From an uncultured Alphaproteobacteria bacterium (GTDB lineage: Bacteria > Pseudomonadota > Alphaproteobacteria > MPNO01 > UBA2964), in the NCBI GenBank assembly GCA_951812775.1, contig OX638326.1, positions 2,177,391 to 2,241,390 on the forward strand: a stretch of 64,000 nt of DNA, in the 5' to 3' direction. Under the pieces are notes generated by a model, which saw only the letters and a list, made by a program, of their open reading frames with translations, was not told the DNA's origin and made no database searches. The position numbers and the translations under genes are program-made. Of this stretch, positions 9,633 through 19,072 are shown piece by piece. Numbering within the stretch: position 1 is the stretch's first letter; every line of letters begins with the position of its first letter.

Positions 9633-11839
9633 ATGAATCCCTCCATAAAACTCTCCGCTCTTTACGTCCTCTTGGCATTATTCGTGCCAATGCAGACCGC
9701 CTTTGCCGCCCCGCAGCCGGTAAATATCTCCTCGGCCACGGGCATGGTAACGCTGGACAACATCCATAGCGGGTCGCTGGTCTACGCCACCAAGTTTCCC
9801 GGCCAGCATATTCCGGCACCCCTGCTCGGCACTGAGGTCGATATCCGGGTGAGCGGCCCGATTGCCCGGGTGGTCGTGAAACAGAACTTCATTAATCCCA
9901 GCGATGCCTGGCTTGAAGCGCGCTATGTCTTTCCGCTGCCCGAAAACGCTGCCGTCAATCACATGGTTGTCGTGACTGGCGATAAAAGGATCGTTTCCGA
10001 AATCAAGGAGAAGCAGAAAGCGCGAAAGATATATGCCAAGGCGAAACGCGCCGGAAAACGCGCCGCCCTGATCGAGCAGCACCGGCCCAATGTCTTTTCC
10101 ACCAAGGTCGCCAATATCGGCCCCAAAGCGACAGTGGCGGTGGAGATCACCTATCTGCAAAATTTGCGCTTTGATCAGGACCGCTTTCACCTGCGCTTCC
10201 CGATGGTCGTCGCACCGCGCTACACGCCACATGGCAAAGCGCATATCGTCAAAGCAGCCCCCGAACCAGATGCAAGACCCGACTCCTGGCTGGATACGCC
10301 AGTGCGTGGCCCAAAGCTCGGCAAGACCAATCCTGTCACGTTGAAGGTCTCTCTCGATGCCGGGGTCCCGCTATCAGGGCTTAAAAGCCTGCACCATAAA
10401 ATCAAAGTCGATGACTGGCAGGACGGCACAGCAACGCTGCATCTGGCCGACAAGGCGGTCCCCGCCGATAAGGATTTTGAGTTGTTCTGGACACCCAAAA
10501 AAGCGACGGTCCCGCCCAGCGCGCTGTTCACTGAAACTGTCGCGGGCGAGAAATTCTACCTCGCGATGATGCTGCCGCCACGGCCCGACCAGAGAAATAT
10601 ACCCCCGCGCGATATCGTGTGTGTTCTCGATAAGTCCGGCTCGATGGCGGGTAAGTCAATCATCCAGGCGCGCAAGGCCTTGATCTTCGCCCTCAATCGG
10701 CTGCGCCCAGCGGACCGGTTTAACATCATCCGGTTCTCCAACGTCACCGATCAACTGTTTCAGAGCGTACGCCCTGCAAACCAGTTTTCCCTCGCCCGTG
10801 CAAAACAATATGTCGCCGACACCAAAGCCGATGGTGGCACGGAAATCCGCACAGCCTTGCTTCGATCCCTCAAATCGTCCGAGACACCCGACCGACTGCG
10901 GCAGGTCATGTTCCTGACCGATGGCGCCATCAGCAATGAGAGTCAGCTGTTCCGGGACATCACACAGCACATCAACGACACAAGACTCTATACCGTCGGC
11001 ATTGGAAGCGCGCCCAACAGCCATTTCATGCGCCGGGCCGCCGAAATAGGCCGCGGCAGCTTCACCTATATTGGCGACATCAATACCGTCGCCGACAAGA
11101 TGCGCCGCCTGCTGCTCAAGATCGAACGCCCGGCGATGATCGATCTCGCGGCTGACTGGGCCGGCATGAGCGACGGGGTGCGGTTGACACCCTACCCCAA
11201 ACGCCTACCTGATCTGCATGATGGCGAACCGGTGATGCTGGCGATCCGCGCCACCGGCCCCTTACCGAAAGACAAAGCCAAACTTACCCTTTCCGGCCGT
11301 CGCGGGCGGTCCCCTGGTCGCAATCTATCTCCCGCGATCAGGCCCGCCCCGCGGTCGGCATCTCCAGCATCTGGGCCCGCCAGCGGATCACCGCCCTGAC
11401 CGGCTCTCTGCGCCGGGGTGCCGATGCGGAAAGCGTCAAACAGGCCATTACCGCGACCGCTTTGCGGCATAAGCTGGTGAGCAAATATACCAGCTTGGTG
11501 GCGGTCGAGAAAAAGCGCGCGCGCCCCGCCGATGAACCAGTGTTCAAGCGCAAAGTGCCGCTCAACCTGCCAGATGGCTGGGTTGCACAGAAGGTGTTTG
11601 GCGGAGCCAGTGCGCCAACCCGGCAGAAGGCGAGCCGCGTTAAACCCGCGATCCGCCGCCAATTTTCCAGCTTAATTAAAAATCTTTCGAGTACAAACAA
11701 GGTGCCACCGAACCTCTTCACCACCAGCCAGCCCGTACCACTGCCAACCGGCGCGACACCGAGGCCATTGCAAATCCTGCTTGGAGTATTGGGGCTGTTT
11801 GCCGCCTCTCTCCTCCTGCTGGTCCGGAGGCGGGCATGA
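9633..11839 (+). pseudogene. Marine proteobacterial sortase target (VIT + vWA protein), frameshifted
   Basis: A secreted protein with a signal peptide (residues 1-25, ending AFA), a VIT (inter-alpha-trypsin inhibitor) domain at about 30-160 and a von Willebrand A domain with the MIDAS motif DKSGSMAG near residue 332. The frame is lost near 11290-11310 and the first part ends at 11399. From about 11300 to 11839 the next frame continues with expected family sequence (WARQRITALT, KYTSLVAVEKK). It ends in a sorting signal LPTGATPRPLQ, a hydrophobic helix and VRRRA. This matches the single sortase target of marine Gram-negatives. One base appears lost. CAGGGCAGG precedes the ATG at 9633. Confidence 0.85.
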
Positions 11840-12285
11840 GCAAGCGGCGGCTTCTCACCGCGACGGCTCTCGTCATCGGTTTACTCGGCACGTGGCAGGT
11901 CGCCAGCGGCGGCTGGATATATGCCAAGGCCGCCCTCGCCAAAGGCATGATCGCCGATGCCTGGAGCGAGACTCTCTCGACCGGTATTAAAATCAAGCCA
12001 TGGGCATGGGCCGATACCTGGCCGGTTGCCAAGTTGCGTTTCCCGACCCATAAGCGCGACATCACCGTGCTGGCAGGGGCGCAGGGCGCGACGCTGGCCT
12101 TTGGCCCGGGCCATCTCGACGGCACCGCCAAACCGGGCGCATTGGGGAACAGCGTCATCGCCGGACACCGCGACACCAGCATGGTGACCTGCTGGCCCCT
12201 CAACGCCATCACCCCCGGCGGCCCGATGTGCTATCTGGTGTTTGCGGAGGAGAGTGGGGGAAAGTATCTCAAGCGATCAGATTAA
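11836..12285 (+). pseudogene. Class GN (marine) sortase with internal deletion
   Basis: A membrane-anchored transpeptidase that normally attaches the preceding protein to the envelope. It starts in an ATGA overlap with the target gene. An N-terminal helix (residues 5-28) and the catalytic-His motif IAGHRDT (His111) are present. Only eight residues later comes VTCWPLNAITPGGP with the Cys (Cys119). In sortases these two lie about 60 residues apart, so roughly 50-55 residues of the barrel are missing. The position 13 after the Cys, where family members have the catalytic Arg, is Cys132. The C terminus also ends in unrelated sequence. Almost certainly inactive. Confidence 0.8.
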
Positions 12286-12353
12286 GACAAAGTGTATTCT
12301 AAATTTTAGCTGCCGTGTAAGTTACGGGGGACGCGAAAACTCAAAGCATATAG

Positions 12354-13358
12354 TTGGGACTGCTGGAGAAAGAGTTGGAACTGAAGTCTTACAGGCAAAA
12401 GAAAGCCGCTGGCGGCTTGATGATCTTATTCGGTGGCAGCTTGTTGGTTTCAGCAATTACGTTCAACATTGGCTGGGTATTTTTCATTTGGCTCTTCGGC
12501 GGAGTTAGTTTGCAAATTCGCCCCAATGCCTTTTCTCGATATGACCCGCTGTCCCGCGTGATAATCGTATCGACGGCTAACACAGCTGTCTTAGGTAGCT
12601 TTTTTATCATCGTTGTTTTTGCCTGCTTGAATACGTTAAATACCGGAGCAACGTTACTTTCATTAGGCGAAGTGCCAGAAATATTCGAAGGAACAGCACA
12701 CGACAGAATTGCCAAAGACACAGCAGAAATCTTATGGTCAATAGCAACGATAAATGGGTTTCCTTTGATCTTATACTTATTTGACCATGCGGACGGTCTC
12801 AAACGACTGCGCGACAAACCTGTTTACTTTCCTGTCATATTCAACTTCATCAAAACGTATTTAGACTGGATTCCAGCTTTCAGTTTCCTAATCTCAATTC
12901 CAATATTTGTATTGTGTATAATCATTGGGTTTTCAGATACGGTACTTGGCTATCTTGAATTCGCTGTCCGTGAAAACTCCGCTATAGCGGGAGGGTGCCT
13001 TTACGGGGGTTTATTGCTCGCGATTCTGGCGAATATAAGAACTGGGCTATATACTCTGCCGATCCGCATCACAATTTTAAGCCGCCTAATCTGGCGACTC
13101 TTTATAACGCTAGAGTACCCTTCACCCCTCCGCCTCAATCAGCCCGTCGAGCATTCGGCTGGCTTGAAGCACGCCGGCATCGGCGTTGATATCGATGATC
13201 GCTTTTTTCGGCCCGGCGCGTTCCATGCGGTCCTGCTGGGTTTCGATGATGATAACGTCTTCGCCAAAGGCGGTGCTGGTGGCTTTGGCGAGTTTTTCGG
13301 TCAGCTCGGGCTCGTCGAGCCGGAAGTTACGCGCGTGATGCCAGAAATAATGGGTTGA
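12354..13358 (+). CDS. Orphan multi-pass membrane protein ORF, probably a gene remnant
   Basis: This ORF has a TTG start with no convincing ribosome site. Residues 20-250 contain about five hydrophobic segments, and the DNA is clearly more AT-rich than its surroundings. I do not recognise a family. From about 13115 onward the reading frame runs antisense through the Rieske gene on the other strand, so the last 80 residues are not a natural C terminus. The likely state is a horizontally acquired or recombined fragment wedged between the broken sortase and the Rieske gene. Protein-coding status is uncertain. Confidence 0.4.
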   Translation: MGLLEKELELKSYRQKKAAGGLMILFGGSLLVSAITFNIGWVFFIWLFGGVSLQIRPNAFSRYDPLSRVIIVSTANTAVLGSFFIIVVFACLNTLNTGATLLSLGEVPEIFEGTAHDRIAKDTAEILWSIATINGFPLILYLFDHADGLKRLRDKPVYFPVIFNFIKTYLDWIPAFSFLISIPIFVLCIIIGFSDTVLGYLEFAVRENSAIAGGCLYGGLLLAILANIRTGLYTLPIRITILSRLIWRLFITLEYPSPLRLNQPVEHSAGLKHAGIGVDIDDRFFRPGAFHAVLLGFDDDNVFAKGGAGGFGEFFGQLGLVEPEVTRVMPEIMG

Positions 13359-14144
13359 GCGCTCGGTCTCCGGCGTCAGCGTGTGGTTGGAAAACATCGT
13401 CACGCCCTGTGAACGGTCGCCATCCGTCGCCCCGCTGCCCGCCACCGCGCAGCCAACATCGATCATGAAATGCGACGGTTCCTGATAATGGATCAGCTGC
13501 CAGCGATCGACGGCGTCGTCATCCTTGAACCCGCCGACCATCTTGAACATTGGCGGCGCGGGTTCATCGAATATCCAGCGCTCGACATGCACCTTGTCTT
13601 CCTCACGGCTGACCTTGACCGGGAAGTTGGCGACCCCATCGGTACCGAGTGTCGTGGCATGGACATAAGCGACATGCGACAGATCGAGCAGATTATCGAT
13701 CAACAGCCGGTAGCTGCCTTTGACATAGAAATAATCGCCCACCGCCACCCAGTCAGGATCATCATTCCAGTGAAAATCAGGGATCAGCGCGGCATCGGCC
13801 TTGTCAGGCTCGCCGGTCCAGATCCAGATATAGCGATAGCGTTCCACCACCGGATAGGATTTGACCCCGGCCCCCGGCGGGACCTTTGCCTGGCCCGGCA
13901 CGGTGACACAGGCGCCGGTCGCATCATATTCCAGCCCGTGATAGGGGCACTGGATACAGCCATCGATGATTTTGCCTTCTGACAGCGCCATATAGCGATG
14001 CGCGCAGCTATCTTCGAGCGCGACCGGGTTGCCGTCGGCGTCGCGGAAAAACACGATGGGCTCATCCATAATGGTGCGAGCGAGCGGTTTATCCCCCAGC
14101 TCATGGTTCCAGGCGGCGACATACCAGCGATTGCAAAGATACAT
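13122..14144 (-). CDS. Rieske [2Fe-2S] aromatic-ring oxygenase / VanA-like demethylase subunit
   Basis: A 340-residue oxygenase component. The Rieske cluster ligands are CAH near residue 47 and CPYH near 67 (C-x-H, 17 residues, C-x2-H). The mononuclear iron motif is NLLDLSHVAYVH near residues 150-161. This domain pair is typical of vanillate O-demethylase and related monooxygenases, which need a separate ferredoxin reductase. No reductase gene is nearby, so the substrate and electron donor are unknown. It is divergent from uvrB across a 125-base gap. Confidence 0.88.
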   Translation of the reverse strand: MYLCNRWYVAAWNHELGDKPLARTIMDEPIVFFRDADGNPVALEDSCAHRYMALSEGKIIDGCIQCPYHGLEYDATGACVTVPGQAKVPPGAGVKSYPVVERYRYIWIWTGEPDKADAALIPDFHWNDDPDWVAVGDYFYVKGSYRLLIDNLLDLSHVAYVHATTLGTDGVANFPVKVSREEDKVHVERWIFDEPAPPMFKMVGGFKDDDAVDRWQLIHYQEPSHFMIDVGCAVAGSGATDGDRSQGVTMFSNHTLTPETERSTHYFWHHARNFRLDEPELTEKLAKATSTAFGEDVIIIETQQDRMERAGPKKAIIDINADAGVLQASRMLDGLIEAEG

Positions 14145-14269
14145 AATTCTGTCTTTTTGCGGCTAAACTCTGGCTGCGATCATAGCGAAAATCTTCATAT
14201 TTGCAGCATAGGAGTCGCGATTTATGCGCTAGGCTGGAAAAACCGTCAGAGAGAAGCATATAAAGAGCT

Positions 14270-16423
14270 ATGAACACCGTTCTTGCCGACCGTCCCGCCA
14301 TTGGTGCACCTGCAGATTTTGAACTCGTTTCCGATTTCGAACCGGCAGGCGATCAGCCACAGGCGATTGCCGAGATTATCGACGGCATCAGGGCCGAGGA
14401 GCGCGACCAGGTGCTGCTGGGCGTGACCGGTTCGGGCAAGACCTTCACCATGGCCAAGACGATCCAGGCACTGGGGCGACCGACGCTGATCCTGGCCCCG
14501 AACAAGACGCTCGCCGCACAGCTCTATGGCGAGATGAAGACGTTCTTTCCCAATAATGCGGTCGAGTATTTCGTTTCCTATTACGATTACTACCAGCCGG
14601 AAGCCTATGTGCCGCGCACCGACACCTATATTGAGAAAGACGCCTCGGTAAATGAGCAGATCGACCGGATGCGCCACGCTGCGACGCGGGCGCTGCTCGA
14701 ACGGCGTGATGTGGTGATCGTCGCCTCGGTCTCCTGCATTTATGGTATCGGCTCGGTCGAGACCTATTCGGAAATGACCATCCGCCTAAAAGTCGGTGAT
14801 ATGGCCGAGCGCGGCGGATTGTTGCGGCGCTTTGTCGAGCTGCAATATCGCCGCAATGATCAGAACTTCACGCGCGGTGCCTTTCGGGTGCGTGGCGATC
14901 TGGTGGAAGTCTTCCCGGCCCATTATGAGGATCGCGGCTGGCGGCTATCGCTGTTTGGCGATGAGATCGAATCGATCCATGAGTTCGACCCGCTGACCGG
15001 CGAGAAAACCGGTGAGCTTGATCAGATCACCATCTATCCCAACAGCCATTACGTAACGCCCAAACCGACCCTGCAGCAGGCCACCAAGGGCATTAAGGCG
15101 GAGCTTAAGAAACGGCTTGCCGAGCTGCAGAAGGAAAACAAGCTGCTGGAAGCCCAACGCATCGAGCAACGCACGGTATTTGATCTCGAGATGATAGAAG
15201 CCACCGGTCATTGCGCCGGTATTGAGAATTATTCCCGCTATCTGACCGGCCGCGCGCCGGGTGAGCCACCGCCGACCTTGTTTGAATATCTGCCGGAAGA
15301 CGCGATGCTGGTGGTCGATGAAAGCCATGTCACGGTGCCGCAGATCGGCGGCATGTTTAAAGGCGACTTCAATCGCAAGACGACCCTTTCGGAATTTGGC
15401 TTTCGCCTGCCGAGCTGCGTCGATAATCGGCCGCTGAAGTTCGAGGAATGGGAAGGCATGCGGCCACAAACCGTGTTTGTTTCGGCGACGCCCGGCCCGT
15501 GGGAAATGGAACGCACTGGCGGTGCCTTTATCGAACAGGTAATCCGCCCCACCGGTCTGATTGATCCGGTCTGCATTATTCGCCCGGTCGAGAATCAGGT
15601 CGATGACGTCATGGCGGAATGCCGCGAATGCGCCCTAAAAGGTCAGCGTGTGCTGGTTACGACCCTCACCAAACGCATGTCGGAAGATTTGACCGAATAT
15701 ATGCAGGAAGCCGGTATCCGGGTGCGCTATCTGCATTCCGATATTGATACGCTGGAACGGATTGAGATTATCCGCGACCTGCGACTCGGCGCGTTTGATG
15801 TGCTGATCGGCATTAACCTGTTGCGTGAGGGTCTCGATATTCCGGAATGCGCGCTGGTGGCGATCCTTGATGCCGATAAGGAAGGGTTCCTGCGGTCGCG
15901 TACCTCGCTGGTGCAGACGATTGGCCGCGCCGCCCGCAATGTCGATGGCCGCGTCATTCTCTATGCCGATAACATGACCGGTTCGCTGACCTACGCGATT
16001 GATGAAACCAACTGGCGGCGCGAAAAGCAGCAGGCCTATAACGCCGCCAACGGCATTACACCGGAAAGCGTCCGCAAGGAGATCGGCGATATTCTGGAAT
16101 CCGTTTATGAAGGTGATCACTTCACGGTCGATACCGGCGATGACGATACCACGCATCTCGTCGGTAATAATCTCGCCACCCATATCGAGCATCTCAAAGA
16201 ACGCATGCATAAAGCCGCCGGCGACCTCGAGTTCGAAGAAGCCGCCCGTCTGCGTGATGAAATTCACCGTCTGGAAACCGTTGAGCTCGGCCTCAACGAT
16301 CCTGAACCGGTTGGGCCAAAACGGCTCGCCGCCCGAATTCGCGCCGCCGATGCAAATAGTCGTGGCAAATACCGCAACAAGGCACAACGTAAACAAGATG
16401 CCAAGAAACGGCTGCGGAAGTAA
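14270..16423 (+). CDS. uvrB: Excinuclease ABC subunit UvrB
   Basis: A 717-residue DNA damage-recognition helicase of nucleotide excision repair that hands lesions from UvrA to UvrC. Walker A is GVTGSGKT at residues 51-58. The beta-hairpin region [20 protein letters not shown] follows near 105-125, the DESH box near 350, and the helicase motif QTIGRAARN near 545. The C-terminal UVR domain ([20 protein letters not shown]) interacts with UvrC, whose gene lies 2.6 kb downstream. No alphaproteobacterial LexA box (GTTC-N7-GTTC) was seen upstream. A basic C-terminal tail follows the UVR domain. Confidence 0.98.
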   Translation: MNTVLADRPAIGAPADFELVSDFEPAGDQPQAIAEIIDGIRAEERDQVLLGVTGSGKTFTMAKTIQALGRPTLILAPNKTLAAQLYGEMKTFFPNNAVEYFVSYYDYYQPEAYVPRTDTYIEKDASVNEQIDRMRHAATRALLERRDVVIVASVSCIYGIGSVETYSEMTIRLKVGDMAERGGLLRRFVELQYRRNDQNFTRGAFRVRGDLVEVFPAHYEDRGWRLSLFGDEIESIHEFDPLTGEKTGELDQITIYPNSHYVTPKPTLQQATKGIKAELKKRLAELQKENKLLEAQRIEQRTVFDLEMIEATGHCAGIENYSRYLTGRAPGEPPPTLFEYLPEDAMLVVDESHVTVPQIGGMFKGDFNRKTTLSEFGFRLPSCVDNRPLKFEEWEGMRPQTVFVSATPGPWEMERTGGAFIEQVIRPTGLIDPVCIIRPVENQVDDVMAECRECALKGQRVLVTTLTKRMSEDLTEYMQEAGIRVRYLHSDIDTLERIEIIRDLRLGAFDVLIGINLLREGLDIPECALVAILDADKEGFLRSRTSLVQTIGRAARNVDGRVILYADNMTGSLTYAIDETNWRREKQQAYNAANGITPESVRKEIGDILESVYEGDHFTVDTGDDDTTHLVGNNLATHIEHLKERMHKAAGDLEFEEAARLRDEIHRLETVELGLNDPEPVGPKRLAARIRAADANSRGKYRNKAQRKQDAKKRLRK

Positions 16424-16447
16424 TAGCGGCGTATTGAGACGAACTTT

Positions 16448-17425
16448 ATGAACCTATTAATGACCATTGGCGGGCTGGCCCTGCTGCTGTTCGGGGGCGA
16501 AGCCCTGATACGTGGTGCCGTGGGGCTGGCCAAACGCGCGGGGATATCGCCTTTCATTGTCGGTCTGACAATCATCGGGTTTGGTACCTCTGCGCCGGAA
16601 GTTGTGGTCAGTGTCGATGCGGCTTTATCGGGCTCGCCCGGGATCGCTGTCGGTAATGTCATCGGCAGCAATGTCGCCAATATTCTGCTCATTGTGGGTG
16701 CGGCGGCGGTGTTTCTCCCGCTGGCCGTCCACCCTGATGCTCTCAGGCGCGATGGGGGCATGATGGCTTTCGCGACCATCCTGTTTATCGGCATCGCCCT
16801 GTCCGGTACCGCCACCTGGTATCACGGTGCGATCTCGCTGGTCGTCCTGGTCAGTTACCTCGCCTATTCCGTCTGGTCGGATAGCAAAAATACCGATGCC
16901 ACAGCGCAACTCCATCGGGACGAAGGCGAGCAGTTACAATCCGGGCTGTCTGACAAGATGTGGGCAATGCTGCTGGCGCTCGCTATTGGGCTGGCCGCTC
17001 TAGTCACCGGATCACGCTTTGCCGTCATCGGTGCCTCTGCCATCGCTCGAGAGGCCGGGATCAGCGAAGAGGTCATTGGCATTACCCTTGTTGCTTTCGG
17101 CACATCGCTGCCGGAACTCGCCACCGCCATGGTCGCCGCGGCGCGAAAACAGGCGGATGTCTGTATTGGCAATGTTATCGGCAGCAACATCTTTAATCTG
17201 CTGGGCATTACCGGTGCCGCCGCGATTGCCGCTCCTCTACCCTTCTCCCCCGCCGTCATCGGTTTTGACGTATGGGTGCTGTTAGCTGTCACCGTCCTGT
17301 TCTTATGGTGTATGCTCACCGGGCGCCGAATCCAGCGTTGGGAGGGGCTCATGCTTCTGATCCTTTATTTCGCCTATATTTCACTGCATTTCCTGCCGGA
17401 TGGGATTCTCCCCGGAGGGGCTTGA
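16448..17425 (+). CDS. Calcium/sodium antiporter (CaCA family, YrbG-like)
   Basis: A 325-residue inner-membrane cation antiporter with two homologous halves of about five helices each. Each half carries an alpha-repeat: GFGTSAPEVVVSVDAAL with GNVIGSNVANILLI in the first, and AFGTSLPELATAMVAA with GNVIGSNIFNLLGI in the second. These Glu and Asn residues form the ion-binding site in the NCX-type fold. It is 24 bases after uvrB. Its 3' end overlaps the long form of the SDR frame, but the chosen SDR start lies after it. Ion specificity is inferred from family. Confidence 0.93.
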   Translation: MNLLMTIGGLALLLFGGEALIRGAVGLAKRAGISPFIVGLTIIGFGTSAPEVVVSVDAALSGSPGIAVGNVIGSNVANILLIVGAAAVFLPLAVHPDALRRDGGMMAFATILFIGIALSGTATWYHGAISLVVLVSYLAYSVWSDSKNTDATAQLHRDEGEQLQSGLSDKMWAMLLALAIGLAALVTGSRFAVIGASAIAREAGISEEVIGITLVAFGTSLPELATAMVAAARKQADVCIGNVIGSNIFNLLGITGAAAIAAPLPFSPAVIGFDVWVLLAVTVLFLWCMLTGRRIQRWEGLMLLILYFAYISLHFLPDGILPGGA

Positions 17426-17456
17426 AGCCGCGCCTGCAATCTCGCATTGTCCCGAT

Positions 17457-18227
17457 ATGTCTGATGCACCTTTGAAGAATGTTCTGGTCACCGGCGCCGC
17501 CCGGCGGATTGGGGCTGCTATTGCCCGCGATCTGGCCGCCGATGGCTGGAGTGTGGCGGTGCATTATCAGGATTCTGCCGATGAAGCGTCGCGGGTGGTC
17601 GATGACATCAAGGCTGCCGGGGGCAATGCGATCGCGCTGCAGGCTGAACTGTCGCAACAGGACCAGCCAACAGCCCTTGTTGAGGCCGCCACAGACAAAA
17701 TCGGCCCGCTTACCTGTCTGATCAATAACGCCTCTGTTTTTGAACCGGATACGGTACAAACAGCGTCTTCTGAGAGCTGGAATAAACATATGCAGGCCAA
17801 TCTGCAGGCACCGCTTTTTTTGATACAACGGTTTGCTGATCTGCTGCCAGAAGGTGAACCGGGCAATGTGATCAATCTGCTGGATCAACGTGTCTGGAAT
17901 CTGACGCCGTATTTTGTGTCTTATACTGTGAGCAAAACCGGCCTTTGGACACTGACCAAGAGCCTCGCTTTGGCGCTGGCGCCGCAAATTCGCGTCAATG
18001 CGATAGGCCCTGGCCCGGCCTTGCCCAGCCCCCGGCAATCGGCAGAACAATTCGCGGAACAATGTGCCGCCACGCCGCTTGGCTGTGGCACAACACCCGA
18101 AGAGATTTGCCGATCAGTCCGATTTTTACTATCTACCTCATCGATGACGGGCCAGATGATTGCATTGGACGGCGGGCAACATCTTGGCTGGGCTCAGCCA
18201 AACAGTGAGGCAGAACCGGTTGAGTAG
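17457..18227 (+). CDS. SDR-family oxidoreductase, pteridine reductase/FolM-like
   Basis: A 256-residue short-chain dehydrogenase. TGAARRIG near residues 10-17 is the NADP(H) glycine loop of the pteridine-reductase type. NNAS lies near 85, the catalytic pair is YTVSK, and the C terminus reads DGGQHLGW, as in FolM-like proteins. It sits 60 bases upstream of folB, which supports a role in tetrahydropterin or dihydrofolate reduction. The ATG at 17457 (MSDAPLKNVLV) is preferred because the longer start at 17400 overlaps the antiporter gene. The exact substrate is inferred. Confidence 0.85.
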   Translation: MSDAPLKNVLVTGAARRIGAAIARDLAADGWSVAVHYQDSADEASRVVDDIKAAGGNAIALQAELSQQDQPTALVEAATDKIGPLTCLINNASVFEPDTVQTASSESWNKHMQANLQAPLFLIQRFADLLPEGEPGNVINLLDQRVWNLTPYFVSYTVSKTGLWTLTKSLALALAPQIRVNAIGPGPALPSPRQSAEQFAEQCAATPLGCGTTPEEICRSVRFLLSTSSMTGQMIALDGGQHLGWAQPNSEAEPVE

Positions 18228-18287
18228 TAGAAGAGTTCGTTAAATGAATTTGAGTATAACAGGTCACCTGACCAAAGGATTAGATAG

Positions 18288-18695
18288 ATGAGTTCTCAAG
18301 GCGCTGTTCGACCTTTACACCATCACGGACACCCGGGTGTCCGGCACGTATTTGTTCGCGATTTGGTCATCCCGGCGCTGATCGGAATCCATACCCATGA
18401 AAAGGATGGTACCCAGAGAATTCGGGTCAATCTCGACATGGAGGTTCCGGAAGCAGACAACCCGGTCCAGGACCGGCTATCTGACGTCGTGTGCTATGAG
18501 GAAATCGTCGATGGCATCAGATCTATTGTCGATGCCGGTCATATAAACCTGGTGGAAACACTCGCCGAAAAGATCGCAGCGCGAATACTTGCGGATCAAA
18601 GAATAGACCGCGTAAGGGTTCGAGTGGAAAAACTCGATATATTTTCGGATGCTGCTAGTGTTGGCGTAGAAATAGAACGTTCACGTCATCAATAA
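18288..18695 (+). CDS. folB: Dihydroneopterin aldolase
   Basis: A 135-residue folate-biosynthesis enzyme that splits 7,8-dihydroneopterin to 6-hydroxymethyl-dihydropterin and glycolaldehyde. Family features include VRDLVIPALIGIHTHEKDGT near residues 23-42, the substrate-contact VCYEEIVDGIRSIV near 68-81, VETLAEKIAARIL near 88-100, and a C-terminal VRVEKLD. The first 20 residues, His-rich, precede the usual family start, so an internal start is possible. It follows the FolM-like gene, and folP is at 28 kb. Confidence 0.93.
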   Translation: MSSQGAVRPLHHHGHPGVRHVFVRDLVIPALIGIHTHEKDGTQRIRVNLDMEVPEADNPVQDRLSDVVCYEEIVDGIRSIVDAGHINLVETLAEKIAARILADQRIDRVRVRVEKLDIFSDAASVGVEIERSRHQ

Positions 18696-19072
18696 CTTAG
18701 AGATTTGAAATAATCGAATGACGAATTCAAATCAGATTTGTGCACATTGGATATTTTTGTTCTATCCAGACTGAGCCTTTAATATTGTGACAAAATCTTC
18801 ATAAATTCTTTATTAATCTGTAAAGATTTGTTAATGGTTCCAACCAAAACCACAAACAAAACAATGACTTAACTAATTGCCCAATTAATAGGCAAATCGC
18901 GATAAACTCAATGATCGCAAGAGGGTGAGCAAAAGGTGATTAGCTTATCTACAGACTTATCCACAGGGGCCGTGGATAACCCTAGGTGTACGGAACCATC
19001 AGCCAATAGAACGCCTATAACGGGGTTCGCAACTGTGGGCATCACGAGCTTTGGGACCGCAAATCGAGACGA
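18696..19072. other. AT-rich gap with DnaA-box cluster; candidate replication origin
   Basis: A gene-free stretch of 377 bases. Its first 200 bases are strikingly AT-rich, including a long run around 18780-18840. Near the right end are three DnaA-type boxes within 35 bases. This combination of an AT-rich unwinding stretch beside a box cluster is what a bacterial origin looks like. It could equally be a DnaA-controlled promoter for uvrC. No hemE, dnaA, gidA or parAB gene is nearby to support an origin. Confidence 0.35.
18945..18979. promoter_or_regulatory. Three DnaA-type boxes
   Basis: TTATCTACA at 18945-18953, consensus TTATCCACA at 18957-18965 and, on the opposite strand, TTATCCACG at 18971-18979. 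The last two form a perfect inverted repeat with 8-base arms (TTATCCAC / GTGGATAA) around a 7-base spacer. They lie about 95 bases before uvrC. Confidence 0.6.

Noticed and set aside
13115..13358. C-terminal domain of the AT-rich membrane ORF
   Set aside because: This part is antisense to the Rieske gene and has no independent support.
14145..14269. Possible SOS (LexA) box upstream of uvrB
   Set aside because: No GTTC-N7-GTTC or near match found in the gap.
15635..16396. 253-codon ORF opposite uvrB
   Set aside because: Antisense shadow of the conserved helicase and UVR domains.
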